DNA of 64,000 nucleotides from Stella humosa (GTDB taxonomy: Bacteria > Pseudomonadota > Alphaproteobacteria > ATCC43930 > Allostellaceae), in contig NZ_AP019700.1 of NCBI RefSeq assembly GCF_006738645.1, positions 942,001-1,006,000 of the forward strand. Direction: 5' to 3'. This document shows positions 1-8,697 of this stretch, one piece after another. The position numbers were made by a program, and so were the translations under genes. The notes below the pieces were generated by a model that searched no databases, had not been told where the DNA came from, and was given only the letters and a program-made list of their open reading frames with translations. Each line of letters starts with the position of its first letter. Positions within the stretch are counted from its first letter, which is position 1.

Positions 1-279
1 GCCGAGATCGAGCGGGCGGCGGCGGCCGCCGACTATCCCGCGATCCGCATCCGCGCCCACCGGCTGAAGGGCATCTTCTACCAGATCGGTGCCTGCAATG
101 CCGGCCGGCTGGCCGGCATGATCGAGGAGGCCGAGGGCGGCGAGGCCCTGGTGCTGGCGCGCAGCCTGATGGCATACGGCCCGCCCGCCATCGAGGAGGC
201 GCTGCGCCATGGCGAGTCGCTGATGGTCAGCCTGAAGTTCCGCACCGAGGACGCCGAGGCCGGCCGCTCGCGGGCCTAG
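1..279 (+). CDS. HPt (histidine phosphotransfer) domain protein, C-terminal part
   Basis: Open from the left edge in frame 1 and ending at TAG, giving 92 residues. It carries the HPt signature: a phospho-accepting His followed by Leu-Lys-Gly (AHRLKG), then QIGA and a helix ending in EEAEGG. Such domains relay phosphoryl groups between a hybrid histidine kinase receiver and a response regulator. The start lies outside the window, so it cannot be told whether this is a free HPt protein or the end of a hybrid kinase. It converges on the TAXI receptor gene, with only 24 bases between the two stop codons. Confidence 0.75.
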   Translation, partial: AEIERAAAAADYPAIRIRAHRLKGIFYQIGACNAGRLAGMIEEAEGGEALVLARSLMAYGPPAIEEALRHGESLMVSLKFRTEDAEAGRSRA

Positions 280-303
280 ATCCCGGCCGGCCGTGGTCGC
301 CCA

Positions 304-1293
304 TTACCGTAGCAGGCCCACCTCCCGCAGATAGCGCGCCGTCCCCGGATGCAGGAATTCCGGCCGCTCGGCCGCGGCGATGGTGTTGGCCGCCGTCGTC
401 TCGCGCGCCTGCTCCAGCCGGCGGCCGAGTTCGGCTTCGGCCCGATGGATCGTGCGGATCAGCCGATAGGCGACATCGTCGCCGAGGTCGGACCGGGCCA
501 TCACCACGTTCCAGACCCCGACCGTGGCCAGCGGCCTGTCGATGCCGGGATAGGCGTCGGCGGGCACCGTCATCGCCGCCAGGTAGGGATGGCGCTGGCG
601 GATGCGGGCGATCTCGTCCGCATCCAGGCCGATGAAGCGGGCGCCGCCGGGGGCGGCCGCCATGCGCGCGAAGCCGGGCCAGCCGACGCCGCCGCCCCAG
701 AGCGCGGCCGCCCGCCCGTCCAGCACCATCGGCGGCCCGTCGCCGGCCTTCTCCAGCAGGATCGGGCGGAAGTCGCGGTCGGGGTCGAGGTCCAGCCCTT
801 CCAGCACGTGGCGGGCGAGCGTGACCAAGCCGGAGCTGGCCGCGCCCAGCACGATCGCCTGGCCCTTCAGGTCGCCGACCCGGCGATAGGGGCTGTCGGC
901 GCGCACCACGAACATGCCGGGGCCGGAATACATGGCCGCCACGATCCGCAGGCGGGTGGCCGGCCGGCCGACCCCGGCCAGGGCGGCATAGGCGCTGGTG
1001 CCCTGGATCAGGCCGAGGTCGAGGCGCCCTTCCTCCAGCAGCGGCAGGTTGGCGCCGCTGCCGGGCGTGGCCTGCAAGGTCAGCGTCAGCGCCGGGTCGG
1101 TGGCCGTCAGCGCTGCGGCCAGGGCCGCGCCATAGACCGCGAAGCCGCCGCCCTCGGTGGCCGTCCCCAGCACCAGGGTCTGTGCCTGTGCCAGTGCTGC
1201 GGCCGGGGCCGCGGCGGCGGCGGCGGTCGCGACCGCGGAGGCCAGCAGCCGGCGGCGCGAAAGGGAGGTCGGGTCGGGATTGGGCGGGACCAT
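304..1293 (-). CDS. TAXI-family TRAP transporter solute-binding receptor
   Basis: Predicted periplasmic substrate receptor of about 329 residues. The start chosen (MVPPNPDPTSLSRRRLL) has a GGAGAG ribosome site just upstream and yields a Tat-like signal (SRRRLLAS) with an alanine-rich core ending at AALAQA. The mature part opens LVLGTATEGGGFAVYGAALA, typical of the TAXI group, and later has the paired VRADSPYRRVGDLKGQ and LEKAGDGPPMVLDGRAAALW segments. TAXI receptors normally feed a fused TRAP permease (DctQM type). None is encoded nearby, so the partner must lie elsewhere or the gene is an orphan. The substrate is unknown. An upstream in-frame ATG at 1374 has no ribosome site and would bury the signal. 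Confidence 0.8.
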   Translation of the reverse strand: MVPPNPDPTSLSRRRLLASAVATAAAAAAPAAALAQAQTLVLGTATEGGGFAVYGAALAAALTATDPALTLTLQATPGSGANLPLLEEGRLDLGLIQGTSAYAALAGVGRPATRLRIVAAMYSGPGMFVVRADSPYRRVGDLKGQAIVLGAASSGLVTLARHVLEGLDLDPDRDFRPILLEKAGDGPPMVLDGRAAALWGGGVGWPGFARMAAAPGGARFIGLDADEIARIRQRHPYLAAMTVPADAYPGIDRPLATVGVWNVVMARSDLGDDVAYRLIRTIHRAEAELGRRLEQARETTAANTIAAAERPEFLHPGTARYLREVGLLR

Positions 1294-1379
1294 GCGGGCT
1301 CTCCATCTGCTTTGCGTCGGGCGCTTGGCGTAGGAGACTACGGCGCGACCGCCCCTTGGCAATGCCGGAGCCACCGTCG

Positions 1380-1850
1380 ATGGCCGATTCCGTCTCTTCC
1401 CACTTCGTGCCGCCCGACCCGGACTATGTCGCCCGCGTGCGCGCCAGCTTCGCCCGCCAGGGCTTCATGGGCTTCATCGGCGCCAGCATGGACGCGGTCG
1501 AGCCCGGCTTCTGCCGCATCTCGCTGCCCTACCGCCCCGAGCTGTCGCAGCAGCACGGCTTCTTCCATGGCGGGGTGATCGGCACGCTGGCCGACAATTG
1601 CGGCGGCTACTCGGCCTTCACCATGGCCGAGGCCCACGCCAGCATCCTGACGGTGGAATACAAGCTGAACATCGTCGCGCCTGGCCGCGGCGAGCGGCTG
1701 GAAGGCGAGGGGCGGGTGATTCGCCCCGGCCGCCGGCTGGTGGTGTGCGAGAGCCGGATCTTCGCGGTCGACGGCGGCCGGCGCCAGCTCTGCGCCGTGG
1801 CGCTCGGCACCCTGATGCTGATGGCGGGGCGGTCGGACGCCCCGGCCTGA
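1380..1850 (+). CDS. PaaI-type acyl-CoA thioesterase (hotdog fold)
   Basis: Single hotdog-domain protein of 156 residues. The QHGFFHGGVIGTLADNCGG stretch is the PaaI/YbgC-like active-site helix region (HGG then the acidic/asparagine helix), followed by the beta strands ILTVEYKLNIVAPG. It probably hydrolyses small acyl- or aryl-CoA thioesters, tetramer being usual for the family. The start at 1380 (MADSVSS) follows GGAG by nine bases; an ATG at 1362 is possible but less well placed. It is divergent from the TAXI gene and about 110 bases before the acyl-CoA dehydrogenase run, which suits a role in freeing CoA from dead-end acyl-CoAs in that pathway. Confidence 0.8.
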   Translation: MADSVSSHFVPPDPDYVARVRASFARQGFMGFIGASMDAVEPGFCRISLPYRPELSQQHGFFHGGVIGTLADNCGGYSAFTMAEAHASILTVEYKLNIVAPGRGERLEGEGRVIRPGRRLVVCESRIFAVDGGRRQLCAVALGTLMLMAGRSDAPA

Positions 1851-1960
1851 GTGGGAGCGCCGCCCGACTGGACCCGCCCGACTGGACCCGCCCAGCGCGC
1901 GCGCTATAGTCCGGCTCGCGAACCGGCCCCCCTCGTGAACCGGACCCCGGGAGTAGCCTT

Positions 1961-3133
1961 ATGCTGCGCAACGACTACCCGTCGCTGGACTTCCACCTGG
2001 GCGACACGGCCGACATGCTGCGCGACAGCGTGCGCAGCTTCGCCGCCGCCGAGGTGGCGCCGCGCGCGGCCGAGATCGACCGGTCGAACGAGTTCCCCAT
2101 GGACCTGTGGCGCAAGATGGGCGACCTCGGCGTGCTCGGCGTCACGGCCGGCGAGGAATATGGCGGCGCCGGCCTGGGCTACCTCGAGCATTGCGTCGCA
2201 ATGGAGGAGATCAGCCGCGCCTCGGCCTCGGTCGGCCTCAGCTATGGCGCGCACTCCAACCTCTGCGTCAACCAGATCAACCGCAACGGTACCGACGCCC
2301 AGAAGCGGGCCTACCTGCCCAAGCTGATTTCGGGCGAGCATGTGGGCGCGCTGGCGATGAGCGAGCCGGGGGCGGGCTCGGACGTCGTCGGCATGCGCAC
2401 CCGGGCCGAGAAGCGTGGCGACCGCTATGTGCTGAACGGCGGCAAGATGTGGATCACCAACGGCCCCGACGCCGACGTGCTGGTGGTCTATGCCAAGACC
2501 GACCCCGACGCGGGCGCCAAGGGCATGACCGCCTTCCTGGTCGAGAAGGGGATGAAGGGCTTCTCCACCGCCCAGAAGCTCGACAAGCTCGGCATGCGCG
2601 GCTCCAACACCTGCGAGCTGGTGTTCGAGGATTGCGAGGTGCCGGCCGAGAACGTGCTGGGCGAGGTCGGGCGCGGCGTCAACGTGCTGATGAGCGGGCT
2701 CGACTACGAGCGCGCCGTGCTGGCGGCCGGCCCCATCGGCATCATGCAGGCCTGCATGGATGTGGTGGTGCCCTATGTCCATGAGCGCCGGCAGTTCGGC
2801 CAGGCGATCGGCGAGTTCCAGTTGATCCAGGGCAAGCTGGCCGACATGTACACGACGATGAATGCCAGCAAGGCCTATGTGTATGCGGTCGCGCGGGCCT
2901 GCGATCGCGGCCAGACCACGCGCAAGGATGCCGCCGGGGCCATCCTCTATGCCGCCGAGAAGGCGACCTGGATGGCGCTGGAGGCGATCCAGTGCCTGGG
3001 CGGCAACGGATATACCAACGACTACCCGACCGGCCGGCTGCTGCGCGATGCCAAGCTCTACGAGATCGGCGCCGGCACCAGCGAGATCCGGCGCTGGCTG
3101 ATCGGCCGCGAGCTGTTCCAGGAATCGCGCTAG
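1961..3133 (+). CDS. ivd: Isovaleryl-CoA dehydrogenase
   Basis: FAD flavoprotein of 390 residues, the usual length, oxidising isovaleryl-CoA to 3-methylcrotonyl-CoA in leucine breakdown, with electrons passed to ETF. It has the acyl-CoA dehydrogenase motifs [13 protein letters not shown] and [12 protein letters not shown]. The catalytic base is in the position specific to isovaleryl-CoA dehydrogenases: Glu250 in [14 protein letters not shown]. The C-terminal site used by other acyl-CoA dehydrogenases reads [10 protein letters not shown], with Gly in place of Glu, as expected. GGGAG lies seven bases before the ATG. The next gene starts 19 bases downstream. No methylcrotonyl-CoA carboxylase genes are in view. 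Confidence 0.92.
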   Translation: MLRNDYPSLDFHLGDTADMLRDSVRSFAAAEVAPRAAEIDRSNEFPMDLWRKMGDLGVLGVTAGEEYGGAGLGYLEHCVAMEEISRASASVGLSYGAHSNLCVNQINRNGTDAQKRAYLPKLISGEHVGALAMSEPGAGSDVVGMRTRAEKRGDRYVLNGGKMWITNGPDADVLVVYAKTDPDAGAKGMTAFLVEKGMKGFSTAQKLDKLGMRGSNTCELVFEDCEVPAENVLGEVGRGVNVLMSGLDYERAVLAAGPIGIMQACMDVVVPYVHERRQFGQAIGEFQLIQGKLADMYTTMNASKAYVYAVARACDRGQTTRKDAAGAILYAAEKATWMALEAIQCLGGNGYTNDYPTGRLLRDAKLYEIGAGTSEIRRWLIGRELFQESR

Positions 3134-3152
3134 GGCGTTGGAGGGAGCCGGC

Positions 3153-4289
3153 ATGCATTTGACCGAAGAGCAGGGCATGGTGCGCGACATGGCGCGCGCC
3201 TTTGCCGCCGAACATCTGGCGCCCCACGCCGACGCCCGCGACCGCGCCGGGGAGTTTCCCAAGAGCGTCCTGAACGAGATGGGCGAACTCGGCCTCATGG
3301 GCATGACCGTGCCCGAGGAATGGGGCGGTGCCGGCATCGACAACGTCTCGGCCGCACTCGCGATCGAGGAGATCGCCGTCGGCCACGGTTCCTGCTCGAC
3401 CATCGTCTCGGTGCACAACTCCGTCGGCTGCCAGCCGATCCTGCGCTTCGGCTCCGACGACCAGAAGGAGCGGTTCCTGAAGCCGCTCGCCCGCGGCCAG
3501 ATGCTGGGCGCCTTCTGCCTGACCGAGCCCGGTGCCGGGTCCGACGCCTCGGCGCTGACCACCCGGGCCCGGCGCGACGGCAACCACTGGGTGCTGAACG
3601 GCACCAAGCAGTTCATCACCTCGGGCCGCTCGGCCGACCTCGCCATCGTCTTCGCCGTCACCGACCCGGCCGCCGGCAAGCGCGGCATCTCGGCCTTCCT
3701 GGTGCCGACCGACAATCCCGGCTGGAACGTGGTCCGGGTCGAGGAGAAGCTGGGCCTGCGCGCATCCGACACCTGCCAGATCCTGCTGGAGGACCTGCGG
3801 CTGACGCCCGACATGATGCTGGGCGAGGAAGGGCGGGGCTACGGCATCGCGCTGGCCAACCTGGAGGGCGGCCGCATCGGCATCGCCGCCCAGGCGGTCG
3901 GCATGGCGCGGGCCGCCTACGAGGCCGCACTCGCCTATGCCAAGGAGCGCAAGTCCTTCGGCAAGCCGATCATCGAGCATCAGGCGGTCGCCTTTCGCCT
4001 GGCCGACATGGCGACGCAGATCCATGCCGCCCGCCTGATGACGCTGGATGCGGCCGGCCGGAAGGACCGTGGAGAGCCCTGCCTGACCGAGGCGGCGATG
4101 GCCAAGCTCTTCGCCTCCGAGATGGCCGAGCGGGTGGCGTCGGACGCCATCCAGATCCATGGCGGCTACGGCTATCTGGCCGACTTCCCGGTCGAGCGCA
4201 TCTATCGCGACGTGCGCATCTGCCAGATCTACGAAGGCACCAGCGACATCCAGCGCCTGGTGATCTCGCGCGCGATCGCCGCCGACTGA
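3153..4289 (+). CDS. Short-chain (butyryl-type) acyl-CoA dehydrogenase
   Basis: FAD-dependent acyl-CoA dehydrogenase of 378 residues. Motifs are [25 protein letters not shown] and the C-terminal [10 protein letters not shown], where Glu361 is the catalytic base of the short- and medium-chain group; this separates it from the isovaleryl enzyme just upstream. GGAGGGA sits six bases before the chosen ATG, whereas the in-frame TTG at 3138 has no site. The short gap to both neighbours indicates one transcript. Chain-length preference cannot be read from sequence; isobutyryl- or 2-methylbutyryl-CoA are equally possible, which would place the pair in branched-chain amino-acid catabolism. Confidence 0.88.
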   Translation: MHLTEEQGMVRDMARAFAAEHLAPHADARDRAGEFPKSVLNEMGELGLMGMTVPEEWGGAGIDNVSAALAIEEIAVGHGSCSTIVSVHNSVGCQPILRFGSDDQKERFLKPLARGQMLGAFCLTEPGAGSDASALTTRARRDGNHWVLNGTKQFITSGRSADLAIVFAVTDPAAGKRGISAFLVPTDNPGWNVVRVEEKLGLRASDTCQILLEDLRLTPDMMLGEEGRGYGIALANLEGGRIGIAAQAVGMARAAYEAALAYAKERKSFGKPIIEHQAVAFRLADMATQIHAARLMTLDAAGRKDRGEPCLTEAAMAKLFASEMAERVASDAIQIHGGYGYLADFPVERIYRDVRICQIYEGTSDIQRLVISRAIAAD

Positions 4290-4303
4290 ACCGGAGCATA
4301 CCG

Positions 4304-4906
4304 ATGGCCCAGCCGATCGACTTCTATTTCGATTTCTCCTCGCCCTATGGCTACGCGGCCTCGGCCCGCATCGACGCGATCGCCGCGCGGCACGGGCGCG
4401 ACGTGCGCTGGCGCCCGATCCTGCTGGGGGCGGTTTTCAAGCTGACCGGGAGCCAGCCGCTGACCGGCATCCCCATGAAGGGGGACTATTCCAAGCGCGA
4501 CTTCTCGCGCACCGCCCGGCTGATGGGGCTGCCCTTCACCCTGCCGCCCACCTTTCCCTTCGCATCGGTCGCGCAGGCCCGCGCCTTCTACTGGATCGAA
4601 GCGCAGGACGCGTCCAAGGCGCGGATGTTCGCGCGCGGCGTCTATCACCTCGCCTTCGGCGAGGGTCGCGATGTCGCCGGCCCGGAAGACCTGGCCCGCA
4701 TCGCCGCCCCGCTGGGCTACGCGCCGGCGGACCTTGCCCAGGGCATGGGCGAGCCGGCGGTGAAGGAGCGGCTGAAGACCGAGGTCGACAGCGCGATCGC
4801 CCGCGGCGTCTTCGGCTCGCCCTTCATCTTCGTCGATGACGAGCCATTCTGGGGCTCGGACCGCCTGGATCAGGTCGACCGCTGGCTGGAAACGGGGGGC
4901 TGGTAG
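4304..4906 (+). CDS. 2-hydroxychromene-2-carboxylate isomerase-like protein (DsbA fold, kappa-GST type)
   Basis: Protein of 200 residues opening with FYFDFSSPYGYAAS, the hallmark of the kappa-class GST/HCCA isomerase family, in which the Ser-Pro replaces the CXXC of DsbA and binds glutathione. The conserved C-terminal loop GVFGSPFIFVDDEPFWGSDRL, with the cis-Pro and the GSDRL end, is present. HCCA isomerase proper acts in naphthalene degradation. Here, behind two acyl-CoA dehydrogenases and with no ring-cleavage genes, a general glutathione-dependent isomerase role is more likely. GGAG is seven bases from the ATG. It ends head-on against the GST gene, one base apart. Confidence 0.85.
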   Translation: MAQPIDFYFDFSSPYGYAASARIDAIAARHGRDVRWRPILLGAVFKLTGSQPLTGIPMKGDYSKRDFSRTARLMGLPFTLPPTFPFASVAQARAFYWIEAQDASKARMFARGVYHLAFGEGRDVAGPEDLARIAAPLGYAPADLAQGMGEPAVKERLKTEVDSAIARGVFGSPFIFVDDEPFWGSDRLDQVDRWLETGGW

Positions 4907-4907
4907 C

Positions 4908-5525
4908 TCAGCGCGTGCCGTCGGCCGCCAGCGTCCTGGCCCAGGACGGGCGGTCGATGGTGCGGGCGGCATAGTCGGCGATGGCGCCTTCCTTCGGCAG
5001 GAGGCCCATCTGCATGGCCCAGCCGATGAACGAGCCGACCATGATGTCGGCGGCGCTGAAGCGGTCGCCCAGCAGGTAGGGGCCGGACTTGGCGGCCTTC
5101 TCCAGCACGCCGATCATGGTGTCCCACTCGCCCCAGGCGAGCGCGCCGGGCGGGGCCTCGATCGGCGCCTTCACCAGGGCCAGCGCGAACTGCGGCTCCA
5201 TGACGCCGATGGCATAGAACATCCAGCGCAGGTAGTCGGCGCGGTCGGGCTCGTCGACCCTGGGCGCCAGCCGGCCGGGGGCGTAGCGGTCGGCCAGATA
5301 GACCATGATGGCGCCGCGCTCGGTCACCAGCAGGTCGCCGTCGGCCACGGCCGGCACCTTGCCGGACGGGTTGATCTTCAGGTAGGCGGCACCTCGTTGC
5401 TCGTTGCGGTTCACGTCCAGCTTCTGGATGCGATAGGGGCGGCCCAGCTCCTCCAGCATCCACAGCACCGTGATCGAGCGGCTCTGGGGCATGTGGTAGA
5501 GGACGAGTTCCGTTTCTGCCGGCAT
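4908..5525 (-). CDS. Glutathione S-transferase family protein
   Basis: Cytosolic GST of 205 residues. The thioredoxin-like N-terminal domain has LYHMPQSRSITVLWMLEELG (catalytic Ser region) and the glutathione-contact NPSGKVPAVADGDLLVTERGAI split by the cis-Pro. The alpha-helical C-terminal domain ends with the usual GDRFSAADIMVGSFI cap motif. AGGAG precedes the ATG by six bases. It lies 65 bases downstream of the third ABC ATPase on the same strand and may be read through from that transcript. The substrate is unknown. Confidence 0.85.
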   Translation of the reverse strand: MPAETELVLYHMPQSRSITVLWMLEELGRPYRIQKLDVNRNEQRGAAYLKINPSGKVPAVADGDLLVTERGAIMVYLADRYAPGRLAPRVDEPDRADYLRWMFYAIGVMEPQFALALVKAPIEAPPGALAWGEWDTMIGVLEKAAKSGPYLLGDRFSAADIMVGSFIGWAMQMGLLPKEGAIADYAARTIDRPSWARTLAADGTR

Positions 5526-5590
5526 GGCGTCTCCTTGACGGATATGCACTGGGGAGAACCGGCTGGCCACGCTGGCAGTTCCCCCGAGCG

Positions 5591-6223
5591 CTACGCCGCG
5601 GCCGGCGCCCGGTCCGCCAGCGCGCCCAGGTAGCGCCGCACGCCGGGGTCGGCGATCGCCGCTGGAAGGTCGTCGAACGCCGCCACGCCGCCGCCCGCCA
5701 CGAAGAGGAACCGGTCGCAGATCTCGGCCAGGATATCGAGCTGGAAGGCGGCCGTCGGGTGCAGGCAGACGAAGACCAGCCGGTCGTCGCCCTTCAGCCG
5801 GCGGAAGAAGTCCAGCATGAAGCCGATATAGCCGTCCTGGGTATTGAACTGCGGCTCGTCGAAGAGATGGACCAGCGGATAGGAACTGGCGGCCCGGTCC
5901 ATCAGGAAGGCGGGCCGCGTGCGGCGGAAGCGGCGCACCTGGTAGGACTGGTGGTAGTGGATGGCCAGCCGGTCGCGCTCGCGGTAGCGGACGCGATGGA
6001 TGTCCTGGCCGGCGATCCGCACCTGGCCGGCGCTGGGCGCGTTGGAGCCGGCGATCATCTCGAACAAAGTGGTCTTGCCGGCACCGTTCGGCCCCAGCAC
6101 GCCCACGATCTGGCGCCCGGCGAAGCTGCGGTCGACCGCCAGCCGGAATGCCGCCTCCCGCGCCAGCAGGCCGCGGCGATAGACCTTGGACAGCCCGTCC
6201 AGGACCAGAAGCGGCTCGGTCAT
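5591..6223 (-). CDS. Divergent ABC-type ATPase linked to the Liv transporter
   Basis: 210 residues with a clear Walker A (GVLGPNGAGKTTL), a Walker B-like VHLFDEPQF and an H-loop-like VCLHPTA, but no LSGGQ signature: the stretch between the two Walker motifs is short and reads HYHQSYQVRRFRRTRPAFL. A normal ABC transporter subunit needs the signature to complete the partner's ATP site, so this protein may regulate, or pair with, LivF or LivG rather than drive transport alone. Its ATG overlaps the livF stop (ATGA), so the two are probably co-translated as the last members of the transporter operon. The function is not established. Confidence 0.7.
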   Translation of the reverse strand: MTEPLLVLDGLSKVYRRGLLAREAAFRLAVDRSFAGRQIVGVLGPNGAGKTTLFEMIAGSNAPSAGQVRIAGQDIHRVRYRERDRLAIHYHQSYQVRRFRRTRPAFLMDRAASSYPLVHLFDEPQFNTQDGYIGFMLDFFRRLKGDDRLVFVCLHPTAAFQLDILAEICDRFLFVAGGGVAAFDDLPAAIADPGVRRYLGALADRAPAAA

Positions 6224-6921
6224 TGCAGCCCCCCGACCAGGCGCTGGCGCAGGGGCTGGTCGGCGGCCAGCGCGGCCGCGGTGCCCGACCAGGCGACCTG
6301 CCCGCGCGACAGCACCACCACCCGGTCGGCCACCGCCAGCGCCACCTCGGCATTCTGCTCGACGACGATGGAGGCGATGCCTTCGGCCCGCAGCCGGCCG
6401 ATCACCGCCATCACGTCGTCGACGATCTTGGGCGCCAGACCCTGGCTTGGCTCGTCGAAGAGGACGAGGCCGGGTGCGCCCAGGAGTGCGCGGGCGATCG
6501 CCACCATCTGCATCTCGCCGCCCGAAAGAGTCTCGGCCTCGCGCGCCATCAGGTATTTCAGGGGCGAGAAGATCTCGGTCACCTCGTCCATGGTCCAGGG
6601 CCGGAAGCCGGTCGCCTTGATCCCAAGCGACAGGTTGCGCGCCACGGTCAGGGTCGGGCACAGGCGCCGGTCGTCGGGGACCCAGCCGATGCCGGCCCGC
6701 GCGATCTCGTGCGTCGGCCGGCGGGTGATGGCGCGGTCGCGAAAGCGGATGTCGCCGCGGCGCGGCCGGGTCAGCCCCAGGACCGAACGCAGCAGCGTCG
6801 TCTTGCCGGCACCGTTGGCGCCCAGCAGCGCCAGCACCTCGCCGGCCCCGACCGAGAGCGACACGCCGAACAGCGCCTGGGTCTCGCCATAGAAGGTGTC
6901 GATCGCGTCCACCTGCAGCAT
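6220..6921 (-). CDS. livF: Branched-chain amino-acid type ABC transporter ATPase, LivF
   Basis: ATPase of 233 residues with Walker A LLGANGAGKTTLL, Q-loop region, signature TLSGGEMQMVAIARAL, Walker B GLVLFDEPSQGLAPKIV and H-loop VVEQNAE. The GLAP after Walker B and the short length match LivF rather than LivG. It overlaps LivG by one base (TGATG) and the divergent ATPase by four. It acts at the inner face of the cytoplasmic membrane with LivG to power uptake of branched-chain amino acids or related organic acids and amides. The exact substrate cannot be told. Confidence 0.9.
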   Translation of the reverse strand: MLQVDAIDTFYGETQALFGVSLSVGAGEVLALLGANGAGKTTLLRSVLGLTRPRRGDIRFRDRAITRRPTHEIARAGIGWVPDDRRLCPTLTVARNLSLGIKATGFRPWTMDEVTEIFSPLKYLMAREAETLSGGEMQMVAIARALLGAPGLVLFDEPSQGLAPKIVDDVMAVIGRLRAEGIASIVVEQNAEVALAVADRVVVLSRGQVAWSGTAAALAADQPLRQRLVGGLQ

Positions 6922-7664
6922 CAGGCGGCACTCCCCAGCTTGGAGGCCATCACCCACGGATTGGATTTCAGCGTCGCCGGGGTGCCGCGGGCGATCACCT
7001 GGCCCCAGTGGATGACCGATATCTCGTCGGCCAGGCCGAACAGGAAATCCATGTCGTGCTCGATGACGACGATGGTGAGCTGGCCCTTCAGCGAGCGGAT
7101 GAGCGCGGCCAGGCGGCGCCGTCCGTCCGAGCCCAGGCCGGCGGTGGGCTCGTCCAGGAACAGCAGCTTGGGCTCGGCCGCCAATGCTACCGCGATCTCC
7201 AGCGCGCGCCGGGCGCCGTAGGGCAGGGACTTGGCGGGCTGCTCGGCCTGGCCGGCCAGGCCCACCCGCTCCAGCACCGCCATGGCCGAGGCCACGACGG
7301 CGGGGTCGGCATAGGCGCGGCCGACCGGGTCGGCCACCCGGCGGCGGGTGGCGGGCAGGGCGACCGCCACGTTCTCGAAGACCGTGAACTCGTCGAACAG
7401 GTTCATCATCTGGAACGAGCGCGCGATGCCCAGCCGGGCGATGCGGTGGGGTGCCAGCCCGGTGATGTCCTGCCCGTCGAACAGCACCCGGCCGCGGTCC
7501 GGCCGGTAGCGGCCAGTCAGCACGTTGAAGCAGGTGGTCTTGCCGGCCCCGTTCGGCCCCATGATGCCCGACAGGCTGCCGGCCTCGAAGGCGAGCGATA
7601 TGTCTTCCAGCACCACGCGGTCGCCGAAGCGCAGGTGCAGGCCGCGGGCCTCGAACAGGGCCAT
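6921..7664 (-). CDS. livG: Branched-chain amino-acid type ABC transporter ATPase, LivG
   Basis: ATPase of 247 residues with Walker A IMGPNGAGKTTCF and the LivG-type signature SLPYGARRALEIAVAL, which replaces LSGGQ in this subfamily. Walker B is LLFLDEPTAGLG and the H-loop IEHDMDFLFGLAD. The start lies three bases after livM, and the stop overlaps the livF start. It forms the ATPase pair with LivF under the LivHM membrane subunits. Confidence 0.9.
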   Translation of the reverse strand: MALFEARGLHLRFGDRVVLEDISLAFEAGSLSGIMGPNGAGKTTCFNVLTGRYRPDRGRVLFDGQDITGLAPHRIARLGIARSFQMMNLFDEFTVFENVAVALPATRRRVADPVGRAYADPAVVASAMAVLERVGLAGQAEQPAKSLPYGARRALEIAVALAAEPKLLFLDEPTAGLGSDGRRRLAALIRSLKGQLTIVVIEHDMDFLFGLADEISVIHWGQVIARGTPATLKSNPWVMASKLGSAA

Positions 7665-7667
7665 GGC

Positions 7668-8696
7668 TCAGTCCTCCCCCGGCTGGAGGGCCGGCCGGGG
7701 CGGTGCCGTCGCCGGGCGGCGCAGGGCGCCGAACAGGCCGGCCAGGCCGTCGGGGCGGAACATGACGAGCGCCACGAACAACATGCCGAACCACAGCATC
7801 CAGCTCGTGGTGATGGCACCGATCAGGTCACGCGCCAGCAGGAAGACGATGGCGCCGACCACCGGCCCCCAGAACGAGACCAGTCCGCCGCCGATCAGCG
7901 TCATCATCACCACATAGCCCGAATAATGCAGGCTCATCACGTCCGGGAAGGCCGAGCGCTGGGCCATGGCGAAGAGCCCCCCGGCCAGGCCCGACAGGGC
8001 GGCCGACAGCACGATGATGGTGAACTTGGCCTTCCACACGTCGTAGCCGACGAAGCGCGCCCGCTCCTCGTTCTGCTTGATCGCCTTCACCACCCGGCCG
8101 AAGGGGGAGTGGACCAGGCGCCACAGGCCGAGCGAGACCAGCACGAAGACCGCCAGCACGCCGTAATAGAGGGCGACATTGTCCTCCAGGGCCAAGGCCG
8201 CGACGCCCAGCTCGACCGGCAGGCGGACGATGCGCAGAAGGCCGTCCTCGCCGCCGGTGATCGAATGCGCCTTGATCGCGATGAACCAGAACACCTGGCC
8301 GAAGGCGATGGTCATGAGCGCAAAATAGATGCCGCGCCGATGCGATATGAAGAGGCCGACCAGCGCGCCGGCCAGGCCGGCCGCCAGCAAGGCTGCGGCC
8401 AGGCAAACCCACAGGCTGGCGGCGATGTTGAACTGGGCCAGCCCGAAGGCATAGGCGCCGATGCCGAAGAAGGCGCCATGGCCGAAGGAGGGCAGGCCGG
8501 CATGGCCCAGCACCAGGTTGAAGGCCAGCGCATAGGTGGCCCAGATCAGCACTTCGACCGCCAGGTACTGGTAGAGGCCGACCCGCTCGATCCACAGCGG
8601 CAGGGTCGCCAGCACGGCCCAGGTCAGCAGCATGGTGGGCGTGAATGTCCGCACCTGGTTGGCCAGCAACGGGGCGGGGGCAGGGGCTCCGGTCAT
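7668..8696 (-). CDS. livM: Branched-chain amino-acid type ABC transporter permease, LivM
   Basis: Integral membrane permease of 342 residues with about eight to ten hydrophobic segments. The LivM signature NLVLGHAGLPSFGHGAFFGIGAYA lies in the first third of the protein (split here by the loop at LPS), and the cytoplasmic EAA-like loop is seen in SPFGRVVKAIKQNEERARFVGYDVWKAK. The charged, proline-rich C-terminus lies in the cytoplasm. Its ATG is one base after the livH stop, so the two permease subunits are co-translated. Confidence 0.9.
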   Translation of the reverse strand: MTGAPAPAPLLANQVRTFTPTMLLTWAVLATLPLWIERVGLYQYLAVEVLIWATYALAFNLVLGHAGLPSFGHGAFFGIGAYAFGLAQFNIAASLWVCLAAALLAAGLAGALVGLFISHRRGIYFALMTIAFGQVFWFIAIKAHSITGGEDGLLRIVRLPVELGVAALALEDNVALYYGVLAVFVLVSLGLWRLVHSPFGRVVKAIKQNEERARFVGYDVWKAKFTIIVLSAALSGLAGGLFAMAQRSAFPDVMSLHYSGYVVMMTLIGGGLVSFWGPVVGAIVFLLARDLIGAITTSWMLWFGMLFVALVMFRPDGLAGLFGALRRPATAPPRPALQPGED

Positions 8697-8697
8697 C

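Noticed and set aside
227-1306. Long Arg/Gly/Pro-rich open frame antisense and parallel to the TAXI receptor gene
   Set aside because: It is a shadow of the receptor gene in a high-GC region: no folded segments, no ribosome site, and the receptor frame has clear family motifs.
3138-3152. Upstream TTG start for the second acyl-CoA dehydrogenase
   Set aside because: The ATG at 3153 has GGAGGGA six bases before it and gives the usual family N-terminus. The TTG lies within that ribosome site.
1904-3814. 636-residue open frame on the minus strand across the acyl-CoA dehydrogenase genes
   Set aside because: It is antisense to two well-recognised enzymes, and its translation is a compositional mirror of them with no family features. 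Long antisense frames are expected at this GC content.
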